DNA of 17,840 nt from an uncultured bacterium (GCA_905214365.1 CAJMMH010000018.1:1-17840); one strand, 5' to 3'. Counted from the stretch's first letter, positions 7,132 through 15,731 are shown. The notes: generated by a model not told the origin, from the letters alone. A program made the numbers and translations.

Positions 7132-8558
7132 AGAAAAACGGGGTAAATCCGTATCTGCCGTCCTGGGAATATGTTCCGGACGGGGAACCGTATGTATTTG
7201 GCGACCGCGTATATGTCTACGGATCGCATGACCGGTGGAACGGATACGCGTTCTGCCTGAATGACTATGTCTGCTGGTCAGCGCCAAAGGATGATCTGGC
7301 GGACTGGCGCTATGAGGGTGTGATTTACCGAAAAACGGATGATCCGATGAACCGGAACGGCGAGATGTGCCTGTACGCGCCGGATGTGGCGAAGGGACCG
7401 GACGGTCGTTATTATCTGTACTATGTGCTGGATCAGCTCAGCATCATGTCAGTTGCGGTCAGCGACAGTCCGGTTGGACCGTATGTATATTATGGTACAG
7501 TACACTATCCGGATGGCACGTATCTTGGTCAGAAGGAGGGCGATCAGCCGCAGTTTGATCCGGGTATTCTGGTTGAGGGAGAAAACGTATATCTGTACAG
7601 TGGTTTCAGCCCCAGAAATAATAAGAGCAGAAATGGCGCGCAGGCAATCGTACTGGAGTCGGATATGATTACGGTGAAGGAAGCGCCCCGCTTTATTGTA
7701 CCGAGCGGTTCTTACAGCGCCGGAACCGGTTATGAGGGACATGAGTTTTTTGAAGCGTCTTCTATCCGCAAGATAAAGGATACCTATTACTTTGTGTATT
7801 CGTCTATCCTGTGCCATGAGCTCTGCTACGCGACCAGTAAGGAACCGACGCGCGGTTTTGTATTCGGCGGAACCATTGTCAGCAACAATGATATCGGAAT
7901 TTCTGAAGGTAAACCGGCGCAGATGCCGACTTATTACGGCGGAAACAATCATGGAAGCATCATCGAGATTGAGGGACAGTGGTATGTATTTTATCACCGC
8001 CATACCAACGGAACCAACTATTCAAGACAGGGATGCATCGAGCCGATCCGGATTGAAAAGGACGGCAGGATTCCGCAGGTGCGGATGACTTCCTGCGGCC
8101 CGAATAACGGCCCGCTTCCGGGATGTGGAGAGTACCCGGCATACATTGCGTGCAGTTTATTCTGCAGAGACGAAGAAGCGTATACGGCGAAGCCGGGAGA
8201 ATGGATGGACTGCCGTTTCCCGAAGATCATGCAGGATGGCCGCGACGGAGACGAGGAACCGGGATACATTGCCAACATGCGTGATGGCGCAATTGCAGGC
8301 TTCAAGTATTTTGACTGCCATGGAATCATACGCATCGCGGTTACCGTGCGCGGCGCGGCTCCGGGAGCTTGGATCGAGGTACTGACTGCATGGGACGGAG
8401 ACGTATGCGGAAGCATTCCGGTAAAAAAGAGCAACGAATGGAAAACCTATGAGGCGGAAGTAAAAATACCGGACGGCGTACAGGAAATCTGGCTGCGGTA
8501 CGCGGGACTCAGGGCAGCAAGCCTAAAATCCTTCCGGCTGATTTCGGAATTGAATTAA
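7128..8558 (+). CDS. Glycoside hydrolase family 43 enzyme with C-terminal carbohydrate-binding-like domain
   Basis: A 476-residue enzyme expected to remove arabinofuranosyl or xylosyl residues from oligosaccharides. The five-bladed propeller occupies about 1-330. The three acidic catalytic positions can be proposed as D18 (VPDGEP), D144 (QFDPGILVEG) and E209 (FFEASS). Residues from about 345 resemble a CBM6-like beta-sandwich. No signal peptide is present, so it probably works in the cytoplasm. The ATG follows an AGGAAGAGG ribosome site and a 67-bp gap after DUF1846. No separate promoter is clear, so read-through from DUF1846 is likely. The exact substrate cannot be told. Confidence 0.92.
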   Translation: MKKNGVNPYLPSWEYVPDGEPYVFGDRVYVYGSHDRWNGYAFCLNDYVCWSAPKDDLADWRYEGVIYRKTDDPMNRNGEMCLYAPDVAKGPDGRYYLYYVLDQLSIMSVAVSDSPVGPYVYYGTVHYPDGTYLGQKEGDQPQFDPGILVEGENVYLYSGFSPRNNKSRNGAQAIVLESDMITVKEAPRFIVPSGSYSAGTGYEGHEFFEASSIRKIKDTYYFVYSSILCHELCYATSKEPTRGFVFGGTIVSNNDIGISEGKPAQMPTYYGGNNHGSIIEIEGQWYVFYHRHTNGTNYSRQGCIEPIRIEKDGRIPQVRMTSCGPNNGPLPGCGEYPAYIACSLFCRDEEAYTAKPGEWMDCRFPKIMQDGRDGDEEPGYIANMRDGAIAGFKYFDCHGIIRIAVTVRGAAPGAWIEVLTAWDGDVCGSIPVKKSNEWKTYEAEVKIPDGVQEIWLRYAGLRAASLKSFRLISELN

Positions 8559-8573
8559 TTAGAAATATTGTGG

Positions 8574-8598
8574 ACGGAGCTGCGGAACGCAGCTCCGT
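8574..8598. terminator. Hairpin between convergent GH43 and pyridoxal kinase genes
   Basis: ACGGAGCTGCG and CGCAGCTCCGT form a perfect 11-bp stem with a GAA loop, placed exactly between the two converging genes and ending one base before the kinase stop. Only three T follow on the plus strand and no T tract follows on the minus strand, so it is a plausible but not textbook bidirectional terminator. Confidence 0.6.
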
Positions 8599-9435
8599 TT
8601 ACAGCATATGCAGCAAATCCTCAAAGCAGACGCCATCCTGTTTCGGAGCGCCGAGCGCGATGGTATGAGCGATACATTTTTTAATAAAATGAGAGGCCTT
8701 ATAGACGGAGTCGTGGAATGCGGCTCCGTTTACTGCTTCTGCGGAAATAATAGCGGCAAACATATCGCCGGTGCCGGAAAAGGAAGCACCGATTTTGTGA
8801 GTGCGGCAGATTCCGGACTGTCCGCCTTCGGATTCATACCAGAAATTTGCAATAAAATCACCCTGCGGAATCCCGGTGATTACGATTTTCTTTGCTCCGG
8901 CGTCCGCAAGCTGTCTGCTGAGCTGTAAAAGCTCTTTCATGGTCCATTTACCATCGTGCCAGGGGATGCCGGTGAGGATGCAGGCTTCGGTCAGGTTAGG
9001 AGTCAGGATATCCGCGTAAGCGGCAAGCTGCTTCATTTCTGCGCACAGATCCGGCGTACAGGTAACGTAAGTACGGCCATTATCGCCCATAACCGGATCA
9101 ACAATGCGTATTGTTTCCGGCGTGCAGAACCGTTCAAACATCCGGCGTACAATCCGGATCTGTTCTGCGGAGCCAAGAAATCCGCTGCTGATGGCATCGA
9201 AGCGCAGGTCAAGCGCCTTCCACGATTCCAGATATGGCTCCAACAGATTTGTGCAATCGTGAAAGAAATAATGAGGATATCCTGTATGGCTGGACAGAAT
9301 TGAGGTCGGAACCGGGCAGCACTGGATTTTCATAGAGGAAATCACTGGAATAGCAACGGTCAGCGAGCAGCGCCCGAATCCGGAAAGATCATTAATAACC
9401 GCAATTTTTTTCTGATGGTAAGCAGATGAAGCCAT
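8599..9435 (-). CDS. Pyridoxal/pyridoxamine kinase (PfkB/ribokinase superfamily)
   Basis: A 278-residue cytoplasmic kinase that should phosphorylate pyridoxal, pyridoxamine or pyridoxine in the vitamin B6 salvage route. Visible signatures are DLSGFGRCS near the N-terminus, the substrate-region SSHTGYP (48-54), DPVMGDNG (113-120), TPNLTEA (145-151), and the anion hole with catalytic aspartate SGTGD (D224). I start at the ATG at 9435 because GAAGGG (complement of 9445-9450) lies nine bases upstream. An in-frame ATG seven codons earlier (9456) has no ribosome site. It is convergent with GH43 and shares the hairpin at 8574-8598. A related ribokinase-fold activity is possible, but the B6 kinase assignment fits the motifs best. 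Confidence 0.88.
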   Translation of the reverse strand: MASSAYHQKKIAVINDLSGFGRCSLTVAIPVISSMKIQCCPVPTSILSSHTGYPHYFFHDCTNLLEPYLESWKALDLRFDAISSGFLGSAEQIRIVRRMFERFCTPETIRIVDPVMGDNGRTYVTCTPDLCAEMKQLAAYADILTPNLTEACILTGIPWHDGKWTMKELLQLSRQLADAGAKKIVITGIPQGDFIANFWYESEGGQSGICRTHKIGASFSGTGDMFAAIISAEAVNGAAFHDSVYKASHFIKKCIAHTIALGAPKQDGVCFEDLLHML

Positions 9436-9527
9436 AGTAAAAATCCCTTCTTTCATGATTGATTTTGCTGTTTGCTGCCGTGAATTCTGCCGTGCAGATC
9501 AAACGCAGCGCTGTCGCTTTGCTCTTT

Positions 9528-9536
9528 ATCATAGCA
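9528..9536 (-). promoter_or_regulatory. Probable extended -10 promoter of the pyridoxal kinase gene
   Basis: On the minus strand TGC-TATGAT (complement of 9528-9536) is an extended -10 element; no good -35 box is seen 16-18 bp upstream. The leader would be about 85 nt. Confidence 0.4.
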
Positions 9537-9597
9537 AAAAGAACAAGAAAAGAAAAGCGCAAATCGTGAATTTTCTATTAACACAAAGGCATTGTTA

Positions 9598-9626
9598 TTG
9601 AACCGGCAATCCAAATCGGGTATACT
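9598..9626 (+). promoter_or_regulatory. Promoter of the TPR-protein gene
   Basis: TTGAAC (9598-9603), 17-bp spacer, TATACT (9621-9626). The predicted start is near 9633, with a leader of about 70 nt containing the AGGAGG ribosome site. Confidence 0.7.
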
Positions 9627-9704
9627 GAACGCAGACAAACATTCCGATATGCGGAAAATAATGGAAGTGAACTGGCTGTTGTGCCGGGGACAGGAGGAAT
9701 TGCG

Positions 9705-11249
9705 ATGAAGCGAAGCTGGAGAAAACGGAATGACAGGCAGGCAGAGGAAATCCTGTCTCAGGATGAAGCTGCGGCAGCGGTGGAAAACGGAAAAGAAGAA
9801 AATGAAGCTTCGGATGCGGAGACTGACACCGAAGAGACAACAATAAAAGCGGAGGAAACCGAAGGAACAATAGAAACGGTGGAAGTGGAAACTGCGGAAG
9901 TGGAAACTGCGGCAGAAACAGCGGAAAGTGAAGAACGAGCGAAAACAACAGAAATAGAAACAGCAGCAAGAGCAGCGGAAGTCGAAGAAGCAGCAGAAAC
10001 GGTGGAAGCGGCAGCAGCGCCAGAAGCAGCAGAAGCGGAGGCTGCAGCAGAAGCGGCGGAGGCGGAAAAACTGGCAGAACCAATGGAATCGGAAGACGCA
10101 GCGGCAGTTGGAGAACCGGCAGAAACAATGAAAGCAGAGGCCGCGGTGGAAGCAATGGAATCCGAAGAAATAGCAGAAGCAGTGCAAACGGAAATCAGCG
10201 AAGCGGAAAGCGCAGATGAAATTGAAACTGGTGAACCAGAAGCAGCTTCAAAAGCAGCCGCAGAACCAGCCAGTCCGCAGGAGGACGGATATCATCCATT
10301 AAGCGATGTTTATTCCCGCGTGGTGGAGTACAATGAACTGGCAGTCCGCTGTACGCAGAATGAAGAGTATGAGAAAGCGCTGACGTATATGAAGCAGGCA
10401 ATTGATCTGCAGAAGAATGGTTTCGGAGAAAAGACGGACCGGATGCTGGCGCTGCTTGGAAATCTTGGAACGGTATACTGTCTGATGGGCGACCGCAAGA
10501 CCTGGATGGAAACGATGGAGAAGACACTGAAGCTGGTCTATGCGATGTATGGCGAGGAGGATGAACGCGCGGCGGAATGGCTGGAAAAGCTTGGCATGCT
10601 GTACCGGGAGATGGGCAAGTCTGTGAAGGGACTGATTTATCTGGAACGCGCGCTTCTGATCCGTAAGAAGGTACTTGGCGAGCAAGATGTCCATACGGCG
10701 GATTCTTATGATGGGGTTGGCGTCTGCTACATGGATGCAGATGTGGAAGAAGGACTGTCCTACCGGGAAAAGGCACTGGAAATCCGCAGGAAATATCTGG
10801 GCGAGACCAATGAAAAAACGGCACAGTCCTACGATGATCTTGGAACCTGCTACTGGAATACGGGCGATATTCTGCTTGGCCTGGAGTATAAGGAGCGCGC
10901 GGCGGATATCCGGCAGCAGCTTGGCATTGAGAATGAGCTGACAGCGGATAACTGCAGCCGTCTGGCGCAGTATTGCCAGGAGCTTGGAAAGACGAAAAAG
11001 GCACTTCTGTTTGCTGATCGTTCGATGGACATCCGCCGCAGGATCGGTTCGGAACCGGATGAAACGATGCTTGGGGATTACCAGATGATGCTGTCCTGCA
11101 GTGAAGAGTTGGAGGAAAATGATAAGGCGGAGTATTATCGGCGCGAGATCAAGAAGATAAAGAAATATCTGTTTCTGAAGCGTCATTTGCCGTGGGCGGC
11201 AAAACGTAATCAGAAAAAACGGATGAAAAAGCTTCAAAAGGGAGAATGA
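9705..11249 (+). CDS. TPR protein with an acidic Ala/Glu-rich low-complexity N-terminal region
   Basis: A 514-residue protein in three parts. After a short basic start (MKRSWRKRNDRQ), residues of about 14-195 are almost only Ala, Glu, Thr and Val in imprecise short repeats, highly acidic and probably helical or disordered. Residues of about 200-490 hold roughly six or seven tetratricopeptide units with about 42-residue spacing of the kinesin-light-chain type, recognisable by recurring phrases such as ALEIRRKYLGETNEKTAQSY and YDDLGTCYWNTGD. The last 25 or so residues are strongly basic. The ATG at 9705 is chosen for AGGAGG six to seven bases upstream; a GTG at 9681 has no such site. No signal peptide or membrane span is seen. 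TPR domains bind protein partners; the partner and role are unknown, and the neighbours give no clue. Confidence 0.85.
   Translation: MKRSWRKRNDRQAEEILSQDEAAAAVENGKEENEASDAETDTEETTIKAEETEGTIETVEVETAEVETAAETAESEERAKTTEIETAARAAEVEEAAETVEAAAAPEAAEAEAAAEAAEAEKLAEPMESEDAAAVGEPAETMKAEAAVEAMESEEIAEAVQTEISEAESADEIETGEPEAASKAAAEPASPQEDGYHPLSDVYSRVVEYNELAVRCTQNEEYEKALTYMKQAIDLQKNGFGEKTDRMLALLGNLGTVYCLMGDRKTWMETMEKTLKLVYAMYGEEDERAAEWLEKLGMLYREMGKSVKGLIYLERALLIRKKVLGEQDVHTADSYDGVGVCYMDADVEEGLSYREKALEIRRKYLGETNEKTAQSYDDLGTCYWNTGDILLGLEYKERAADIRQQLGIENELTADNCSRLAQYCQELGKTKKALLFADRSMDIRRRIGSEPDETMLGDYQMMLSCSEELEENDKAEYYRREIKKIKKYLFLKRHLPWAAKRNQKKRMKKLQKGE
9745..10290 (+). repeat. Purine-rich low-complexity coding stretch
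   Basis: A run dominated by GCA, GCG, GAA and GAG codons with imperfect short repeats (GCAGAAGC-type units), encoding the Ala/Glu region of the TPR protein. Such tracts can change length by replication slippage. The complementary strand is accordingly open in several frames, which have no protein-like composition. Confidence 0.75.
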
Positions 11250-11298
11250 CCGTACTGGAAGTTAAATTGAAAATGGAAACGGCGAACAGCCGTATCTT

Positions 11299-11359
11299 GC
11301 AGATAAGCATTCTTTCATTTTCGTGTGCAGCATACGAAGTGATGAGAATGCTTATTTGC
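11299..11359. repeat. Long near-complete hairpin (61 nt)
   Basis: The arms GCAGATAAGCATTCT (11299-11313) and AGAATGCTTATTTGC (11345-11359) pair over 15 positions with one G-U. The intervening bases continue the stem (TCATTTTCGTGTG against CATACGAAGTGA) with one bulge and two wobbles to a three-base CAG loop, about 27 pairs in all. No T tract follows. It may be a terminator-like structure, a small RNA or a REP-like palindrome. Confidence 0.6.
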
Positions 11360-11429
11360 GTTCAGGCGCACAAAGTGTGAAATAGCAATCTATGCGCAAT
11401 TTTTCGCAATGAAATGGCAGGGAAAGCAA

Positions 11430-11459
11430 TTGCCGGATTGGATTGCGGCATGATACAAT
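11430..11459 (+). promoter_or_regulatory. Promoter of the GH2 gene
   Basis: TTGCCG (11430-11435), 18-bp spacer, TACAAT (11454-11459) with a TG one base upstream (extended -10). The start would be near 11466, leaving a leader of about 105 nt. Confidence 0.55.
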
Positions 11460-11471
11460 AAGAAAAAATCC

Positions 11472-11502
11472 GTTACTGTTTGAGCGCAGCGTGAACAGTA
11501 AC
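11472..11502 (+). promoter_or_regulatory. Leader hairpin or operator ahead of the GH2 gene
   Basis: GTTACTGTT (11472-11480) and AACAGTAAC (11494-11502) are perfect inverted 9-mers around a 13-base spacer, positioned at about +6 to +37 of the predicted transcript. A repressor operator at DNA level or an RNA structure are both possible; no T tract follows, so it is not a simple terminator. Confidence 0.45.
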
Positions 11503-11569
11503 ATTCTCGTAAATTCAGGAACAGCGAAATTCCGGGAGTACACAGAAAATCAACGGAGGAAAGCGACGT

Positions 11570-14293
11570 ATGAAGCAGATCGATATCAGCGGAAGCTGGC
11601 GTTATGAAACGGATGAACAGGATACCGGCCGGAGCAGACGGCTGTTTGAAACAAAACTGAAAAACGAAGGATTTGAACTGCCGGGATCGGCGTGCGAGAA
11701 CCGGATTGGAAAGAAGCAGGAGTATTTTGAGACGCTGACAAGGGAAGCGGCAAGAGCGCCGAGAGAGCGGTACGAGTATATCGGGCCGCTGTGGCTGCAG
11801 CGGGAGATTACGGTTCCGGCGGAGTTTGTCGGAAAGCAGCTGACAGTTTTTCTGGAGCGTGTCAATCTGGCTTCCGAGCTGTGGCTGGACGACATTCAGA
11901 TCGGCAGACAGATCATTGAGCTGTCCGCGCCGCACTGCTATTGTCTGCCGGAGGGGATAACTGCGGGGATTCATACGCTGACACTGAGGATAGACAACCG
12001 GAATCTGCTGAATTTTGGGGATATGGCCAGCGGTTACAGCATTGATACGCAAGGGTACTGGATTGGTGTGATCGGCAGGATGGAGCTGCAGTGTGAAGAG
12101 GTCCTCCATCTGAAGGAGCTTCAGGTATATCCGCAGAAGGACAGCATCCGGGTAAAGCTTGTGACTGCCTGCGATATTTCCAGGCCGGAAGAACGGAGAA
12201 CCGTAAAGGTTGCGCTGTGCGTGACCGCGCCGGATGGAACCAGGCTGCCCGTACAGGAGGAGAGGCTGCAGCTGCTTACCTCGACACAGGTTCAGTACGC
12301 GGAGTACCAGATCCCGGATCCGGTTCTGTGGGATGAATTTACGCCTGCCTTGTACCGTCTGGATGTTGAACTGAGTCTGGAATGCGAAAAAAAGCTGGCA
12401 GAAGCAGACGGAAGAATCACGGATGCAGAATCCGCAATGAGCATGAAATCAGTTTCCTTTGGTATGCGGAAAATCTGCACAGAGGGGAGAAAGCTGCTGC
12501 TGAATGGAACGCAGATTGCTCTGCGCGGCACGATTAATTGCGCGCAGTATCCGATGACCGGATATCCGCCGATGGACGAGGCACACTGGGAAAAGGAGTT
12601 TGCGGCAGTAAAGGAATATGGTCTGAATCATGTCCGGTTCCATGCCTGGTGTCCGCCGGAAGCGGCGTTTGCGGCAGCAGACCGTGCAGGAGTGTACCTG
12701 TCGGTTGAGATGCCGCTGTGGCTGAATCGGGATGTTGTATCAGTCGAGCTGGGCGAGGATCCCATTCATGCGCAGTATTATCCGCAGGAGGCGGTGACGA
12801 TTTCCAGACAGTACGGAAACCATCCAAGCTTTGTGATGTTTTCAAACGGCAATGAAAATCTGGGAGATTTTGAACTGCTGGAGCAGCTGACGATTCAGAC
12901 AAAGGCATATGATCCGCGGCGGATTTATACGCTGACTTCCAATTTTGACCATCATCATCTGCCGTGCGAGGATTATTTCTGCGCGCAGGATGCGGCGGGG
13001 CGTCCGGTCCGTCTGCAGCATCTGCAGGAGGAATCCGCGCTGACAACGGATCTGGATTACAGCGATGCAGTAAGGGCACTTCCAGTTCCGGTCGTTTCCT
13101 TTGAGGTTGGTCAGTATTGCTTTTACCCGGATACTGATATTGTAGAGCGGTATACCGGAAACATGCTTCCCGTTAATTTTGACGCAATCCGGAAGCATAT
13201 GAAGGAATGCGGCGTGTATGACCGGAGAGGTGAGTACCTGAAGGCATCGGGAGATCTGGCGGTAAAGCTGTATAAGGAAGATATCGAAGCGGCTATGCGG
13301 ACAAAGGACTTCGGCGGATTTCAGCTGCTTTCGATCTGCGATTATACCGGGCAGAGCACAGCATTGGTCGGCGTTCTGGATATATTTTTTGAGAGCAAGG
13401 GTGTAATCAGCGGGGAAGAATTCCGGCATTTCTGCGGCCCGGTCGTTCCGCTGCTTTGTGCAAAGCGTATGTATCTTGCCGGAGAAACGATGGAGCTTGG
13501 ACTTGATTTGTACGATTACGGAAAAGAACGGATCAGTCATCCGGAATTTGTCCTGCAGATCTGGGATGAAGATGCGCTGCTTTTTGAGACGAAAACAACG
13601 GAGAAAAAGGTTCTGGTAAAGCTATCGGAAACAAGGAGGCCATCCATGCTCCGGGTAACGCTTGCGGTTGGAACCGCTCAGAATGAATGGCGGATTTTTG
13701 TATACCCGGCGGAGCCTGAGATTGGCGAAACGGCAGAAAATCCGGCGCTAACCGCTGTGCGCAGCAGAGAAGAACTGGAGCGGACACTAGAACAGGCACA
13801 AGAAGCCGGCGGCGGACGGATTCTTATGCTGGCAGACTGCGTAAAAAAGCCGATTATTGGAAGCTTTCTTCCGGTATTCTGGTCACCGGTTCATTTTCCG
13901 TCCCAGAATCCATGTGGAGCGATGATCGATGCGCTGCATCCGCTGTTTGATGGATTTCCGACCAGACAGTATTCGGATTTTCAGTGGAAAGAGCTGCTGG
14001 ATCATTCCAAAGGAATGGATATCCGGCCATTTGCGGGCAGGCTAAAGCCATTGGTGGAAACGGTTCCGAACTTTGTGGATAACACGCCGGGATCGCCGCT
14101 GTTTGAGGTACAGTGCGGCAAGGCTTCTGTCTTATACTGCGGATTTGACTTTTCCTGTACCGATGCGGTGTTTGCAAAAAATCCGGCCGTGCGCCGGATG
14201 TACCATGCGCTGACAGAGTACGCGGCATCCGAAGCGTTTGCGCCGGTATGCCGCGTGACAAAGGAAGAACTGCTTGCTGCCTGCGGCTGTTGA
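11570..14293 (+). CDS. Glycoside hydrolase family 2 enzyme (beta-galactosidase/glucuronidase-like clan)
   Basis: A 907-residue retaining glycosidase. A sugar-binding jelly-roll domain (about 5-190) is followed by an immunoglobulin-like domain (about 195-300), the TIM barrel (about 305-640), and a C-terminal region (about 700-900) that resembles the glutamine-amidotransferase-like or trimerisation domains found in large GH2 proteins. The acid/base is probably E429 in MFSNGNENLG, and the nucleophile E512 in VVSFEVGQYCFYP. No signal peptide is present, so the substrate is probably an imported oligosaccharide. The ATG follows GGAGG at about ten bases. It is convergent with the MATE gene across 82 bp with only a weak AGGTA/TACCT hairpin (14348-14366 or so). 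The glycosidic specificity cannot be fixed from sequence. Confidence 0.92.
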   Translation: MKQIDISGSWRYETDEQDTGRSRRLFETKLKNEGFELPGSACENRIGKKQEYFETLTREAARAPRERYEYIGPLWLQREITVPAEFVGKQLTVFLERVNLASELWLDDIQIGRQIIELSAPHCYCLPEGITAGIHTLTLRIDNRNLLNFGDMASGYSIDTQGYWIGVIGRMELQCEEVLHLKELQVYPQKDSIRVKLVTACDISRPEERRTVKVALCVTAPDGTRLPVQEERLQLLTSTQVQYAEYQIPDPVLWDEFTPALYRLDVELSLECEKKLAEADGRITDAESAMSMKSVSFGMRKICTEGRKLLLNGTQIALRGTINCAQYPMTGYPPMDEAHWEKEFAAVKEYGLNHVRFHAWCPPEAAFAAADRAGVYLSVEMPLWLNRDVVSVELGEDPIHAQYYPQEAVTISRQYGNHPSFVMFSNGNENLGDFELLEQLTIQTKAYDPRRIYTLTSNFDHHHLPCEDYFCAQDAAGRPVRLQHLQEESALTTDLDYSDAVRALPVPVVSFEVGQYCFYPDTDIVERYTGNMLPVNFDAIRKHMKECGVYDRRGEYLKASGDLAVKLYKEDIEAAMRTKDFGGFQLLSICDYTGQSTALVGVLDIFFESKGVISGEEFRHFCGPVVPLLCAKRMYLAGETMELGLDLYDYGKERISHPEFVLQIWDEDALLFETKTTEKKVLVKLSETRRPSMLRVTLAVGTAQNEWRIFVYPAEPEIGETAENPALTAVRSREELERTLEQAQEAGGGRILMLADCVKKPIIGSFLPVFWSPVHFPSQNPCGAMIDALHPLFDGFPTRQYSDFQWKELLDHSKGMDIRPFAGRLKPLVETVPNFVDNTPGSPLFEVQCGKASVLYCGFDFSCTDAVFAKNPAVRRMYHALTEYAASEAFAPVCRVTKEELLAACGC

Positions 14294-14375
14294 CTGCTCT
14301 GCCGCCGTTTGTTTTTGGATGCGGTCAGCCCTTCAGCCATTTCGCCGAGGTAAGAAGGAAATACCTGTATATCAA

Positions 14376-15731
14376 TTAAGACATCGATTTCAGGATTTTC
14401 GGGAACCGCATAGCAAAGATAATAGTGCAGAGAATTGCTGCCGTTGCATCGGCGATTGCTTCTGCCGCGTAAACGCCCATGACGCTGTTGAAAATATAGG
14501 GAAGAATCAGTGCTAACGGGATCAGCAGAATCACTTTTCTAAGCAGAGCGATAAACAGGGAAATCTTTGCCTGACCGAGCGCGACAAATGAGTTCTGGCA
14601 GGTCCGCTGTAGGCCGAATATGGTCATTCCGGCAAGGAATACCGGCATAATATGGCTGACGGAGTTAATCAGTGTCTGGTCATCGGTAAAGATAGACGCA
14701 ATCAGACCGGGGAAAAGTATCATAAACAGCGTCAGAATCAGATTGAAGCCGGTCATAATAATCAGTGAGATGCGGAAGCATTCTTTTACACGCTGCGGAT
14801 TGCGGTGTCCGTAATTGTAGCTCATAACCGGGGAAAATCCTTGGGCAAAGCCGGTCAGCGGGACACTGGTAATCTGCATCGCGCTCTGCATGACCGTCAG
14901 TGTGCTGACATAAATATCGCCGTAGCGCATCAGGCTGCCGTTGAGGACAAAGCCGATCAGACTTTCCGTGCTTCCCATAATAAAGGGCGAAATCCCAAGG
15001 GAAAAGGTGGAGCGGATTACTTCTTTATCCGGCTTCATATTTTCAAAGGTCAGCCGCAGACTGGCACGGCGGGAAAACAGGAAGGCGAGAACCCATACTG
15101 CGCTGAAAAACTGGGAAATTACGGTTGCCCATGCCGCTCCGGCAACGCCCAGATCAAGTACCTGGACAAAAAGCCAGTCCAGAAAGATGTTCAGAACCGC
15201 GCCGATCAGAACCGCCCACATAGCTGTCTGCGGTCGGCCCTGGCAGCTGATAAAGGTATTCAGACCGGTTGCAAACTCAACAAAGAGAGTTCCGATCAGG
15301 TAGATGGAGAGATAATCTCTGGCGTAGCCGATGGTGTTGTCGGACGCGCCGATTACACGGAGAATCGGATCCATGAACGCATAGGTAACGCCCATCGTCA
15401 GAATGGAAAACAGAATCAACAGGATAAATCCGTTGCCAAGAATTTTTTCCGCCTGCTTCCGGTCATTTCTGCCGAGCGCGATCGCTGCGAGCGGAGCGCC
15501 GCCTCCGCCGACGATCGAAGAAAAGGCGGAAATCAGGATGATGATGGAGCCAGTAATGCCGACTCCGGCCAGCGCGTCGGTTCCAATCAGCGGAATATGC
15601 CCGATATAAATACGGTCAACAATATTGTATAAAAGGTTTACAAGCTGCGCGGCAACCGACGGCAGAGCCATCTGAATGAGCAGCTTCAGCATAGGTGCGC
15701 TGCCCAGCCGTTCCTCATACGAAGTATTCAA
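14376..15731 (-). CDS. MATE-family multidrug/metabolite exporter
   Basis: A 451-residue inner-membrane protein with about twelve hydrophobic segments in two similar halves, as in cation-coupled NorM/DinF-type exporters. The N-terminal half opens with the family pattern PSVAAQLVNLLYNIVDRIYI, and the second half has the matching QGFSPVMSYNYGH stretch. The start codon is TTG (complement of 15729-15731), supported by AAGGGG (complement of about 15742-15747) eight bases upstream. The first ATG would lie 13 codons later with no ribosome site. The substrate is unknown. It has its own promoter and is convergent with GH2. Confidence 0.93.
   Translation of the reverse strand: MNTSYEERLGSAPMLKLLIQMALPSVAAQLVNLLYNIVDRIYIGHIPLIGTDALAGVGITGSIIILISAFSSIVGGGGAPLAAIALGRNDRKQAEKILGNGFILLILFSILTMGVTYAFMDPILRVIGASDNTIGYARDYLSIYLIGTLFVEFATGLNTFISCQGRPQTAMWAVLIGAVLNIFLDWLFVQVLDLGVAGAAWATVISQFFSAVWVLAFLFSRRASLRLTFENMKPDKEVIRSTFSLGISPFIMGSTESLIGFVLNGSLMRYGDIYVSTLTVMQSAMQITSVPLTGFAQGFSPVMSYNYGHRNPQRVKECFRISLIIMTGFNLILTLFMILFPGLIASIFTDDQTLINSVSHIMPVFLAGMTIFGLQRTCQNSFVALGQAKISLFIALLRKVILLIPLALILPYIFNSVMGVYAAEAIADATAAILCTIIFAMRFPKILKSMS

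Larger units (their letters stand above)
11250..11569. other. Intergenic region between the TPR and GH2 genes
   Basis: This 320-bp gap contains no convincing gene. It holds a 61-nt hairpin (11299-11359), an extended -10 promoter (11430-11459), a second hairpin in the predicted leader (11472-11502) and the GH2 ribosome site (GGAGG 11555-11559). No classical T-tailed terminator for the TPR gene is seen. Confidence 0.65.

Noticed and set aside
9453..10187. Long minus-strand open frame rich in Cys and Phe opposite the acidic region
   Set aside because: It is the complement of the GCA/GAA-rich codons of the TPR protein. The composition is not protein-like, and the plus-strand gene has a promoter and ribosome site.
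10299..11237. 312-codon minus-strand open frame opposite the TPR domain
   Set aside because: The plus strand encodes clear TPR units; the minus frame shows no family features and has no supporting ribosome site.
14805..15632. 275-codon plus-strand open frame inside the MATE gene
   Set aside because: The minus strand encodes a clear twelve-helix exporter; the plus frame is hydrophilic noise from the complement of membrane-helix codons.
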